DNA from: Pseudanabaena sp. Salubria-1
Lineage (GTDB): Bacteria; Cyanobacteriota; Cyanobacteriia; Pseudanabaenales; Pseudanabaenaceae
Reading direction: 5' to 3'
Length of the DNA stretch: 64,000 nt
NCBI GenBank assembly: GCA_023336205.1
Contig: JALQCR010000005.1
Span: forward strand, 62,001 to 126,000
A model generated the notes under the pieces. It saw only the letters and a list, made by a program, of their open reading frames with translations, made no database searches and had not been told where the DNA came from. Made by a program: the position numbers and the translations under genes. This document shows, piece by piece, positions 16,624 through 24,694 of this stretch; position 1 is the first letter of the stretch; every line of letters begins with the position of its first letter.

Positions 16624-17721
16624 TTAGATAATTTGCGTCTTGCTATAGTTTGAAATTAGTTTGTCAAACCATTTTTCTAGGCGATCGCCCCATACTTCTA
16701 AAGAATATTCCGCTTCAAGTTGTTGGCGACAGGTAACGCGATCAATTTGGTCTAATTTAGAAATTGCTTCAATCAAACCAGACACACTTCCCATTTCCAC
16801 AAGAAATCCTGTTTTGCCATGCCGAACGATTTCAGTAAGTCCTCCAGAACGATAGGATATTACAGGCACACCACAGGCAAACGCCTCAATTGCAGCATTC
16901 CCGAACGCTTCAACCCAACGGGGAGTCATTAATAAAGCACTACATTGTCCTAGTTTTTGCTGCAACCCATCAGTAGATAAAAATCCTTCATAATGAAGTA
17001 CAGCTTTAGGAAAAGATGCTTGAATATCCAGCCAATAGCTCTGATCTTGAATTAATCCGAAAATATGCAAAGGGAATCCACTTTCCTGTGCAGCCTCGAC
17101 AGCATCCTCTAATCCCTTCTCGGGAGAAATACGTCCGACCCATGCAAGGCTTGGTTTATCTGGCTTAGTGACAAAATTATATTGCGTTACATCAATCCCC
17201 TTACCCATAATCATCAGGCGATCGCCATGACTAAAAGTATCCGCACAGGCGCGAGTATTCACAGCGATCGCATCAGGGCAAAGCGCGGAGATTTTCGATA
17301 CCATCGCATCCATCACGGGCGAAAGTGACGACATGCTGATCCAATGGGCGATCGGGCGGTGAAAAAATGGCGTGAGGTACAGAGGCAGCCAATCGTAGGC
17401 AAAGTTAAATAACAAATCAAACCGATCCTGTGATTCCCTCGCATAGCTCCACATATTTTCGAGAACCGAGTTTTGAGGAAGGAAAACCATGTCAGCGCCT
17501 ACTTGAGTTTGGGCTGAAGTTTGGATGGTTCCTGCTATTTGAGTCAGCTTGGTGACATTGGTAACGGAACCTTCAGGCGCGACGATTTCCACTTCATGCC
17601 CTTTAGCAATTAGAGCTTTCGCCGCATTTTGCAAGGTCAATTCAACCCCCCCACCGATTCCCGATCCCAATGCTCCTACGGGAGTAGATAGAAATAGCAA
17701 TCGATAATTTTTTTTAGTCAT
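16624..17721 (-). CDS. Glycosyltransferase family 4 protein
   Basis: 365 residues with the GT-B fold. The N-terminal GT4 donor loop is GIGGGVELTLQNAAKALIAKGHEVEIVAPEG in outline. The C-terminal Glycos_transf_1 domain contains WVGRISPEKGLEDAVEA, and the catalytic EX7E region is EAFGNAAIEAFACGVPVISY, followed by GGLTEIVRHGKTGFLV. It transfers an activated sugar to an unknown acceptor, perhaps a cell-surface polysaccharide or glycolipid. No sugar-pathway genes are next to it. An inverted-repeat cluster lies upstream (17761-17870). Confidence 0.9.
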   Translation of the reverse strand: MTKKNYRLLFLSTPVGALGSGIGGGVELTLQNAAKALIAKGHEVEIVAPEGSVTNVTKLTQIAGTIQTSAQTQVGADMVFLPQNSVLENMWSYARESQDRFDLLFNFAYDWLPLYLTPFFHRPIAHWISMSSLSPVMDAMVSKISALCPDAIAVNTRACADTFSHGDRLMIMGKGIDVTQYNFVTKPDKPSLAWVGRISPEKGLEDAVEAAQESGFPLHIFGLIQDQSYWLDIQASFPKAVLHYEGFLSTDGLQQKLGQCSALLMTPRWVEAFGNAAIEAFACGVPVISYRSGGLTEIVRHGKTGFLVEMGSVSGLIEAISKLDQIDRVTCRQQLEAEYSLEVWGDRLEKWFDKLISNYSKTQII

Positions 17722-17760
17722 ATTTTTACTTTGTACTTTTAGGAATTACGCAAATAAACC

Positions 17761-17870
17761 AAGAACTCAAGTTCTTGGCTAAAAGCTCAAGTCTGCTGAA
17801 GCAGACTAAAGAATTTAAACAACCCGTTTCAACGGGTTTGAGCTTTTAGCCCGCACTTGAGTGCAGGGCT
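17761..17870. repeat. Nested inverted repeats in the gap between two minus-strand genes
   Basis: An outer pair, GGCTAAAAGCTCAA (17777-17790) and its complement (17838-17851), encloses two small stems: GTCTGCTGAAGCAGAC (17791-17806) and AACCCGTTTCAACGGGTT (17821-17838). A further stem, AGCCCGCACTTGAGTGCAGGGCT, follows. The outer pair could form a three-way cruciform. Motifs of this kind are dispersed in cyanobacterial genomes. Confidence 0.7.
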
Positions 17871-17885
17871 ACGCCACCTCTTCTT

Positions 17886-19013
17886 TTACTTCATGCCCAT
17901 TAAGCCTTTAGTTAGGCGCTTAATGGCGGCTCCTGCCACATCACGATAACGCATCTCACCGCAGAGGATTTTACCCATACGTTGACTGGCACTGGGGCGC
18001 TTCACTCCCATCTTGTAACCAAAACTAGGGATGCGATAGAAAATATTGGCAATGCGCTGCGCCCATACCATGTCTTCACCCCATTCCTCTTGGACTTTGA
18101 GCGTATATTGCTTGAGCGCATCAGAGTTACCGCCGATCGCCTCATCAATTGCCTGACCTGCATACATGCCAGTTAAGAGCGATGGACGAATACCTTCAGC
18201 AGTGAAAGGATCGACGATACAAGCTGATTCACCTGTAAGTAGAGCATTTTGAGTATGAAGTGGTTGATTGCCATCCCATAGACAAATCGGATGTCCAAAT
18301 TGCTTCATGGAAGTAACATTAATTCCAAATTCTTGAGCATATTTAGCGGCAATCTCCTTCAGATTTTGCTTTTCGCCACCAATAAATGTTCCTGCACCGA
18401 TGGAATATCCATCAGCTTTAGGAAAGTTCCAAATATATCCATTTTGAACGGAGCCAAAATCAAAATGAGCAGCACTAGTATCAGGATGAGGATGTGGGGC
18501 TTCGACTTCGAGAGCTGCTCCCATGCGACGTTTACGCTCTTTAAATCCTAACCATTTTGCCATGGAGCCTTTTGCCCCATCAGCGGCGATCACATATTTA
18601 GCTTCAAAAACATCATTTTCGGTTTTGACTAACCAGCGATCGCTTTTCCACTCAATCCCTGTAACGCCAGTGCTATCGCGAAGTTCTACGCCTAGTTTTT
18701 GGGCTTGCTGCACAAGGTAATGATCGAAAACATCGCGGCGCACCATCCAGACAGGTTCTTTGGTTTCGAGGGCAACGAGTTCAGGATCGCCCATTTGCCA
18801 TGTGTAGCGAATTTGTTGGACTGTCAGAGATACTGCTGGCGAAAAGTCAAAGTCAAACCACTCTTGTACCATTGGCGAAACGCCACCACCACAGGGCTTG
18901 TAGCGAGGCAGGCTCTCTTTTTCGAGTAGCAAAACTGATCGTCCTCGTTTTGCCAAATGATAGGATGCTGAACCACCAGATGGACCTGCTCCCACAACAA
19001 TGCAGTCGTACAT
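17886..19013 (-). CDS. Geranylgeranyl reductase family flavoprotein
   Basis: 375 residues, FAD-dependent. The dinucleotide-binding motif VVGAGPSGGSASYHLAKRG is at the N-terminus, followed by the PCGGG substrate-side motif near residue 42, YVIAADGAKGSMAKWLG, and the second FAD contact LTGESACIVDPFTAEGIRPS. The family includes ChlP, which reduces geranylgeranyl chains for chlorophyll and tocopherol, and archaeal lipid reductases. This one is shorter than usual ChlP and may be a paralogue, so no symbol is given. A TTG two codons upstream (19019) is open, but ATG at 19013 is the natural start. Confidence 0.85.
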   Translation of the reverse strand: MYDCIVVGAGPSGGSASYHLAKRGRSVLLLEKESLPRYKPCGGGVSPMVQEWFDFDFSPAVSLTVQQIRYTWQMGDPELVALETKEPVWMVRRDVFDHYLVQQAQKLGVELRDSTGVTGIEWKSDRWLVKTENDVFEAKYVIAADGAKGSMAKWLGFKERKRRMGAALEVEAPHPHPDTSAAHFDFGSVQNGYIWNFPKADGYSIGAGTFIGGEKQNLKEIAAKYAQEFGINVTSMKQFGHPICLWDGNQPLHTQNALLTGESACIVDPFTAEGIRPSLLTGMYAGQAIDEAIGGNSDALKQYTLKVQEEWGEDMVWAQRIANIFYRIPSFGYKMGVKRPSASQRMGKILCGEMRYRDVAGAAIKRLTKGLMGMK

Positions 19014-19531
19014 AAGCAAAAATTTTTAGGTAAATGTACAAGAAAATCCTTTAGATTCTACCCCTAAAAAGTAAAGTAACGTGCGATCGCCTTTTGGCTT
19101 AAGCAAGTAAACAAAGGAAATCCGCTTAAGAAGCTTGTTAGATTTTTAATCTAAAAAAGTTATGACATAGAGAATATTTCACCGCTATGTCCTATAGGGT
19201 CGATTTACGGCATGGGTATAGAGATTTGTTTTGATGGTTATTTGCGATCGCTAGCATCGGGTGTGTAATCCATAAAAGCTTCTCCCAACAATAGTTTAGA
19301 GCCATTTGTTTTTAAAAACGTAATGCGTAAACTGGAGCATCAGCGATCACTAATTCAATCGGGATATTGTAACTTGATAATTTAAGCTGATTTTAAGCTG
19401 TTATTGTTGTAATTCCTGACTCAAAGATATTAGACAATGCTATATTTTACAGGGTTGATTTACATCATGGGCGCTGAGATTGGTTAAGTTTTTGGTAAGC
19501 TGTAACCAATGGTAAGTCAGGAAAAGCAAAG
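19014..19531. other. Intergenic region with an imperfect direct repeat, no gene seen
   Basis: This 518-base gap separates divergent transcription units. A stretch near 19194-19212 (AGGGTCGATTTACGGCATGGG) reappears near 19452-19472 as AGGGTTGATTTACATCATGGG, each followed by AGATT and preceded by a TAT-rich segment. A small palindrome TTAGATTTTTAATCTAA lies at about 19138-19154. No ORF or RNA gene is recognised; promoters for both flanking units must lie here. Confidence 0.4.
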
Positions 19532-20563
19532 TTGAACTACAAGCGTACATTTGCAGAACTGGAGAAAAAAGCTGTCAAGTGGTGGCCGAAGGAATTAGAA
19601 GCAACGGTTGCTGCCGAGAGTGCTATTCCCAAGTTAATTGCAACACAAGAACGGTTTATCAGTATTCTGAAACTGTCAGGCGATAATCCTGATCAAGTCT
19701 TTGATGTTTTGACAGCATCGGGAATGTCGGCAAATCTGTTCCTAAAACATCTGGTTATTCTTGCTGATTATGGAGGCGAATTAATTAAGCGATTGGGGCG
19801 AGAGTTTACAGAAACCTTTGCAGTCGATCCAGTTATAAATCGGCGAGTGATGCAGTATGTTTTTCGGGGAAAGAGCGAAGTATATGAATTTCAAGTTTTA
19901 CCTGTTAATGGATTGGGTAATACAAAGCTAGATATTGACGGTGTTTCAATTACTAAAGTAGTTCCGTTATCTCCATTGCACAAAGACATGATCATGATTC
20001 TTTTGCATGGCGCAACTTCGGATGTTGCCAATCTAGCTGGCTTAGAAAAATGTGAAATCGGCATTTTGCTTGGTGATGAGATAGCAATTGACAAGTATAT
20101 TCGTGAAAGGTATTTATATGTCAGCAGAATTACCACTGGAGCAAATACAAATAGTCTTGGACAAATTGCTCAAACTTATGTATTAGAGACTCTACGAGGA
20201 TTTCTATCACAAGATTATCAATTAATCCGAAACGGTTCCATTATTCTCAATGGCTATGACAAGAGTGATGGAATGCCATTTGATGTAGTGGTTCAAAAAA
20301 ATGGAAAGAAAATAGGTATAGAAGTTAGTTTTCAGGTGACGACCAACAGTGTGATTGAGCGTAAATCTGGACAATCAGAAAATCGCTTTAGGCTGATGAA
20401 CGAGAATGGATTTTGGATTGCCTATGTCATTGATGGTGCAGGTAATTTCCAAAGATCATCAGCCATTAGAACTATTTGCAATTTCAGTGACTGCACGATT
20501 GCATACTCAAAAGAAGAAATCGCAATTTTAGCAAACTTCATTCAAGAAAAATTAAATGATTAA
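19532..20563 (+). CDS. Type II restriction endonuclease (PD-(D/E)XK-like)
   Basis: 343 residues. The C-terminal third has a probable nuclease core: an acidic residue in MPFDVVV, then the strand KIGIEVSFQ, in the D-x(n)-E-x-S/K order, with a preceding helix (TYVLETLRGFLSQ). The N-terminal two thirds have no recognised motif. The gene begins with TTG at 19532 behind an AGGA; the ATG at 19509 is out of frame and stops within eight codons. It overlaps the methyltransferase start by 8 bases, the key evidence that this is the restriction partner. Recognition sequence unknown. AT-rich coding differs from the neighbours and suggests transfer. Confidence 0.75.
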   Translation: MNYKRTFAELEKKAVKWWPKELEATVAAESAIPKLIATQERFISILKLSGDNPDQVFDVLTASGMSANLFLKHLVILADYGGELIKRLGREFTETFAVDPVINRRVMQYVFRGKSEVYEFQVLPVNGLGNTKLDIDGVSITKVVPLSPLHKDMIMILLHGATSDVANLAGLEKCEIGILLGDEIAIDKYIRERYLYVSRITTGANTNSLGQIAQTYVLETLRGFLSQDYQLIRNGSIILNGYDKSDGMPFDVVVQKNGKKIGIEVSFQVTTNSVIERKSGQSENRFRLMNENGFWIAYVIDGAGNFQRSSAIRTICNFSDCTIAYSKEEIAILANFIQEKLND

Positions 20564-21836
20564 TTTTATTGATTTATTTGCTGGTATTGGTGGAATGCGT
20601 TTAGGCTTTGAGCAGGCTATGCAGGAGCTTGGTATTCAAACTAAATGTGTGTTGTCTTCAGAAATAGATAAATATGCTCAAGAGACGTATGAACTTAACT
20701 ATAAAGAGAAGTCAGAGGGCAACATTTATGATATTAAAGAATTTCCGAAATTTGATTTTTTACTTGCGGGGTTTCCTTGTCAGCCATTTTCATATGCTGG
20801 AAAACAAAAAGGGTTTGTAGATACTAGAGGAACCTTGTTTTTTGAGATCGAAAACCTTTTAAGCGTATATCAACCAAAAGCATTTTTACTGGAAAATGTT
20901 CGAGGCTTAACTAGTCACGATCAAGGACGGACTTTCAAGACAATTATTGATCGATTACAAAATTTAGATTATGGAGTATCTTATTTAATTTTAAATAGTT
21001 CAAACTTTGGTATTCCCCAAAATCGTGTCCGTGTATATATTTTAGGGCTTTACAATCAACAGCCAATTTTATCTCTGAAATCTGACTTGGGTGCGACTGA
21101 TTCCCATGATTTTAAGCGATCGCTTAGTCAACTTACATTATTTGATTCATTTTCTAATTCTAATAGAACTAAAATTGTTACTGATATTTTAGAAACAAAT
21201 CCAAGTACTAAGTATGATTGTTCTAAGGATTTTACAGCTAGATTACTGAAATTTACAGAAAACAATCCAGATAAGCTGCATGGATATAGATTAATTGATC
21301 ATCGTAATGGCAACTCAATTCATTCATGGGAGTTAGGAATTAAAGGGGAATGTAATGATTTAGAAATTGAGTTTATGAATGAATTAATTGCTAATAGGCG
21401 AAAGAAAAAATTTGGCACGCACCAAGATGGGAAAAAACTCAATCTTGATGAAATTAAAACGTTTTTTGACCATGAAAATCTTACAAAGATTATCGATAGT
21501 TTGATTGACAAAGGTTATCTCAAGGAAACAGATGGCAGATACAATCCTGTGGCTGGCAATATGTCCTTTGAAGTATTCAAGTTTTTAGATCCTCAAAGTA
21601 TATCGATTACTCTTGTATCTAGCGATGCCCATAAGTTAGGCGTAGTCCATAATGGCAGAATCCGAAGAATTACGCCAAGAGAATGTGCAAGATTGCAAGG
21701 ATTCCCTGATACTTTTATCCTGCATCCTAAAGATTCCTATGCTTATCGTCAGTTAGGTAATTCTGTGTCAGTACCTGTAGTCAGAGAGGTTGTCTTGGAT
21801 TTGTTCACTCAAATCAATGTTTTGAATGCTGCTTGA
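20556..21836 (+). CDS. DNA (cytosine-5)-methyltransferase
   Basis: 426 residues with the ordered C5-methyltransferase motifs: I DLFAGIGGMRLGFE, IV GFPCQPFSYAGKQKGF (catalytic Pro-Cys), VI LENVRGL, VIII PQNRVRVYILG, IX RITPRECARLQGFPDTF and X YRQLGNSVSVPVV. The target-recognition region (about residues 190-350) is long and lysine-rich. It protects host DNA from the upstream endonuclease. The gene overlaps that ORF by 8 bases, ensuring coupled expression. The specificity cannot be read by eye. The xisH/xisI remnant begins about 25 bases downstream. Confidence 0.94.
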   Translation: MINFIDLFAGIGGMRLGFEQAMQELGIQTKCVLSSEIDKYAQETYELNYKEKSEGNIYDIKEFPKFDFLLAGFPCQPFSYAGKQKGFVDTRGTLFFEIENLLSVYQPKAFLLENVRGLTSHDQGRTFKTIIDRLQNLDYGVSYLILNSSNFGIPQNRVRVYILGLYNQQPILSLKSDLGATDSHDFKRSLSQLTLFDSFSNSNRTKIVTDILETNPSTKYDCSKDFTARLLKFTENNPDKLHGYRLIDHRNGNSIHSWELGIKGECNDLEIEFMNELIANRRKKKFGTHQDGKKLNLDEIKTFFDHENLTKIIDSLIDKGYLKETDGRYNPVAGNMSFEVFKFLDPQSISITLVSSDAHKLGVVHNGRIRRITPRECARLQGFPDTFILHPKDSYAYRQLGNSVSVPVVREVVLDLFTQINVLNAA

Positions 21837-21862
21837 AGTAAAATAGCCTAACATCCGCCATC

Positions 21863-21988
21863 AGCGACTTTCATACAGCACTGGGGCAGTTTCTAAACTA
21901 TTGACATCGATGTGGGACAAGAATTACTAGAGTTTGGTATTCACAAAGAAGACATCGTACTGGGTTTACATCCTCCTTACAAAAGACC
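21863..21988 (+). pseudogene. xisH-xisI deletion remnant, cut by an IS4-superfamily insertion
   Basis: Two fragments in different frames are joined. 21863-21901 encodes SDFHTALGQFLNY, an internal XisH-like segment, followed at once by a stop. From 21903 the frame reads DIDVGQELLEFGIHKEDIV and on through LGLHPPYKRP, the C-terminal part of a XisI-like protein. The middle of the pair has been deleted. The XisI frame is interrupted by the IS at 21989 and resumes at 24603. XisH and XisI were described as factors for excision of the fdxN element in heterocystous cyanobacteria; homologues are common in other cyanobacteria. Confidence 0.8.
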
Positions 21989-22082
21989 TGGACTTTAGAC
22001 TAAAAAGAAGAAAAGAAAGGCAGGAAGTGAATGTCACAAACTGCCAAAAGAGCAATGATCAATAAACCAAATTGACATTGAC

Positions 22083-23169
22083 CGCCAATTCAAGGATGAA
22101 ATGCAACACCTAGAGATCTTTGCGTAAAGGGACTCATAAGGATATTCTGATATTAATCACAATAATTAGGATACCCTCATGAGCTTTGTCCATCTTACCA
22201 CCACAGAAAGAAGTGAACTGTATAAACTAAGAGTAATTGAGCAATTATCTGTATCAGAGATAGGTCGTCGCTTGAAGCGAAACAAAAGTACGATTTCAAG
22301 AGAGTTATCGCGCAATACAGACGAGCGACAGATTGGCTATTTGCCAGATACTGCGGTTGCCCTGATGAAAGCAAGACGGAAACAAGCAAAGGTAAGATTT
22401 CAGAGCATCAGTGCTGAGACGATCGCCGAAGTCAAACAACGGTTAGAGCAACACCACAGCCCAGAGCAACTAGCAGGGAGAATGGAAAGGGAGGGGCTAG
22501 GTAAAATCAGCTATGAGACGATTTATCTGATGATCTATGCAAACCATCAAGAGATGGGAATATATCAACAATATCTGAGGCAGAAGCAAAAGCAACGAAG
22601 GCGCAAAGGTCGCCATCAGAAGCGAGGTGGCATTCCCAATAGGGTAGGGATAGAGAATCGACCGAAGATTGCAGATTTAAAAACAGAGATTGGACATTGG
22701 GAAAGTGATACGGTAATCGGGTGCAACCACACAGGTATCGTAGTTACGCATGTTGATAAAGCATCGAAGTATTTACTTGCTGGACTAGCTAAGAACAAGA
22801 CGATGGATGAGATAAACAGAGTGACATTCAATCTATTTGAGCCTATAGAATCAACATCTCGAAAGACAATGACCTTTGATAATGGAAGAGAATTCTGTGG
22901 GCATGAGAAGCTATCTGAAAGATTGAAACTAGAGACCTTCTTTGCGAATCCATATCATTCATGGGAACGTGGATTGAATGAACACACCAATGGATTAATT
23001 AGAGAGTTCTATCCCAAAAGTACAAACTTTAAAATCGTGAAAGAAGAGGACTTTCAGAAGGCAGTGAATTTGATCAATCACAGACCCAGAAAATCACTTG
23101 ACTATCGTACTCCTTACGAAGTATTCTTTGCTTCATCAGAACCCGTTGCATTTCATCCTTGAATTGGCG
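22083..23169 (+). mobile_element. IS30-family insertion sequence nested in the IS4-superfamily element
   Basis: Perfect 25-bp terminal inverted repeats lie at 22083-22107 (CGCCAATTCAAGGATGAAAT...) and 23145-23169. It is flanked by the 3-base duplication GAC (22080-22082 and 23170-23172). The uninterrupted target sequence is visible in the second IS4-superfamily copy at 62270, which proves the insertion. Length 1087 bp. Confidence 0.96.
22179..23162 (+). CDS. IS30-family transposase
   Basis: 327 residues. The N-terminal helix-turn-helix (LTTTERSELYKLRVIEQLSV ... IGRRLKRNKSTISREL) recognises the ends. The DDE core carries HWESDTVIG, FDNGREFCGHE and WERGLNEHTNGLIREFYPK. The C-terminal RPRKSLDYRTPYEVF is the IS30 hallmark. 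The last codons run into the right terminal repeat. No disruption is seen, so the element could be active. Confidence 0.96.
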   Translation: MSFVHLTTTERSELYKLRVIEQLSVSEIGRRLKRNKSTISRELSRNTDERQIGYLPDTAVALMKARRKQAKVRFQSISAETIAEVKQRLEQHHSPEQLAGRMEREGLGKISYETIYLMIYANHQEMGIYQQYLRQKQKQRRRKGRHQKRGGIPNRVGIENRPKIADLKTEIGHWESDTVIGCNHTGIVVTHVDKASKYLLAGLAKNKTMDEINRVTFNLFEPIESTSRKTMTFDNGREFCGHEKLSERLKLETFFANPYHSWERGLNEHTNGLIREFYPKSTNFKIVKEEDFQKAVNLINHRPRKSLDYRTPYEVFFASSEPVAFHP

Positions 23170-23176
23170 GACTACT

Positions 23177-24490
23177 ATGATTTTCCAAAAATTACAAGAA
23201 TTTCGCAAGTCGATATATGAATACCTAGGAACAGGAAAAGATGCAGTATTTGAATTAATGGATGCCGTCCTGACAAGTCCGAGCATTAGCTCGTATGTGA
23301 GTCTGTCAATGAATCCATTATTTCGGCGAAAATGGTCAAGTATTTATGAGGGACTGCGCGATAGCCGACCAGCAAGAGGAAAGTTGATGAAACTAATGGT
23401 GCAAGAGATCCCAACCGAAGAGCAACCTTGTCTGGCTGGAGATAATAGCGTGTGGTTGCGACCAGATGCGGAAACGCTGAAGGAAAGAGGATTCCATCAT
23501 GGCAAAGACGAAAGTATCGGCGTAGGACAAAGCTACAGCACGTTGGCGTGGATTCCCGAAGCAAGTGGGAGTTGGGCGCTACCGATAAAACATGAGCGGA
23601 TCACCAGTTTCGAGACTCCTGTGAGTAAAGCTGCCTTCCAACTCAAACAAGTCACAAAGCAGTTAAGCGTACGCCCCCTAGCTGTCTATGACCGAGGATA
23701 TGGGAATGCAAGTTTTGTGAAAGCAACAGCGAATATTGAGGCGGATTTATTACTACGTTTGGCATCTAATCGCTGTGTTTGGGGAGTTCCGTCTGCCTAT
23801 AGCGGTCGTGGTGCACCTTGTAAACATGGGCATAAATTCAAACTGAATGCCCCAGAAACTTGGGCTGGGGCAGCCACCACTATAGAAATTACAGACCCAA
23901 AAATAGGTCGGGTACGGGTAACTTATTGGCGTGACTTTCATTTCCGTACTTCTCCAGAAAGACCGATGCAGATTTTTAGAATTGAGGTGATTGAACCCTT
24001 GGGGCGCAACCGTAAGTTTCAGCCCATGTGGTTGGCTTGGTTGGGTAAAACTATGCCTGCTTTGGAAACTCTTTGGTTAAAATACTTGCGTCGCTTTGCC
24101 ATAGAGCATTGGTATCGTTTTGCCAAGCAACGGTTACATTGGACTCTGCCCCAGATTACCTCTACTCAGGCGGCTGAGCGTTGGAGTGCTTTGATGCCTT
24201 TAATGACTTGGCAACTTTGGTTCGCTCGTCTCGATTGTGTTGATGCTCCTTTACCTTGGCAGTCTCCTCAGGATAATCTTGCTCCTGGTCGTGTCGCTCA
24301 ATCATTTGCGGTAATTATTGCCGCGATTGGTACTCCTGCAATCCCTCCTAAACTACGCGGTAAATCGCCCGGACGCTCCTTAGGCGATCGCCTTCCTCCT
24401 CGTATTCGCTATCCGACTGTTAAAAAACACGCCTCAAAAAGAAAGAAAACTGAAAAGACTCCTCCGCCAACCCATCCAATTGCCATTTAG
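23177..24490 (+). CDS. DDE transposase of IS4-superfamily copy 1
   Basis: About 437 residues. Catalytic candidates are AGDNSVWLRPD (first Asp), VYDRGYGNASF (second Asp) and RFAIEHWYRFAKQRLHW (Glu in the Y/W-x2-F-x-K-x-R pattern of the IS4 superfamily). The C-terminus is a basic, proline-rich tail. It is nearly identical to the copy at 62277-63590; the last residues differ as TPPPTHP here and TPAPTHP there. The frame is open upstream into the IS30 terminal repeat, but ATG at 23177 corresponds to the start in the uninterrupted copy. Confidence 0.9.
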   Translation: MIFQKLQEFRKSIYEYLGTGKDAVFELMDAVLTSPSISSYVSLSMNPLFRRKWSSIYEGLRDSRPARGKLMKLMVQEIPTEEQPCLAGDNSVWLRPDAETLKERGFHHGKDESIGVGQSYSTLAWIPEASGSWALPIKHERITSFETPVSKAAFQLKQVTKQLSVRPLAVYDRGYGNASFVKATANIEADLLLRLASNRCVWGVPSAYSGRGAPCKHGHKFKLNAPETWAGAATTIEITDPKIGRVRVTYWRDFHFRTSPERPMQIFRIEVIEPLGRNRKFQPMWLAWLGKTMPALETLWLKYLRRFAIEHWYRFAKQRLHWTLPQITSTQAAERWSALMPLMTWQLWFARLDCVDAPLPWQSPQDNLAPGRVAQSFAVIIAAIGTPAIPPKLRGKSPGRSLGDRLPPRIRYPTVKKHASKRKKTEKTPPPTHPIAI

Positions 24491-24602
24491 GTTCTGCTTC
24501 TCTTCTCAATTTTGAGCTGGATTTTGCTATTGCAAGCTCCTGCTCAATTTTCTCGTGTCTTTTGGTTCCTCTCTCATACCTGCCCATTAGTCCAAACTAA
24601 AG

Positions 24603-24635
24603 AAAAGACCCTACACAGGCTATGGAGTGGCTTAG
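24603..24635 (+). pseudogene. xisI C-terminal tail stranded beyond the IS
   Basis: After the duplicated AAAAGACC the frame reads KRPYTGYGVA then stop (TAG at 24633). Joined to the fragment ending at 21988 it restores a continuous XisI-like C-terminus, DIVLGLHPPYKRPYTGYGVA. This confirms both the insertion point and the 8-base duplication. Confidence 0.82.
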
Positions 24636-24694
24636 GCAACATTACTGTTCAATCACAAAGCAAAACCTCTGATTGCTAATCAATTGCTTTACAT

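Larger units (their letters stand above)
21989..24602 (+). mobile_element. IS4-superfamily element, copy 1, interrupted by IS30
   Basis: The ends are defined by comparison with copy 2 (62179-63702). Both begin TGGACTTTAGAC and end CCAAACTAAAG. The flanking 8-base direct repeat is AAAAGACC (21981-21988 and 24603-24610). Without the IS30 and its 3-base duplication the length is 1524 bp, identical to copy 2. The terminal inverted repeat is poor (CTTTAG shared near each end). The IS30 sits just upstream of the transposase start, leaving the coding sequence intact. Confidence 0.92.

Noticed and set aside
23159..23176. Upstream start of the IS4-superfamily transposase at 23159
   Set aside because: Those codons are IS30 terminal-repeat sequence; the uninterrupted copy shows the start is the ATG at 23177.
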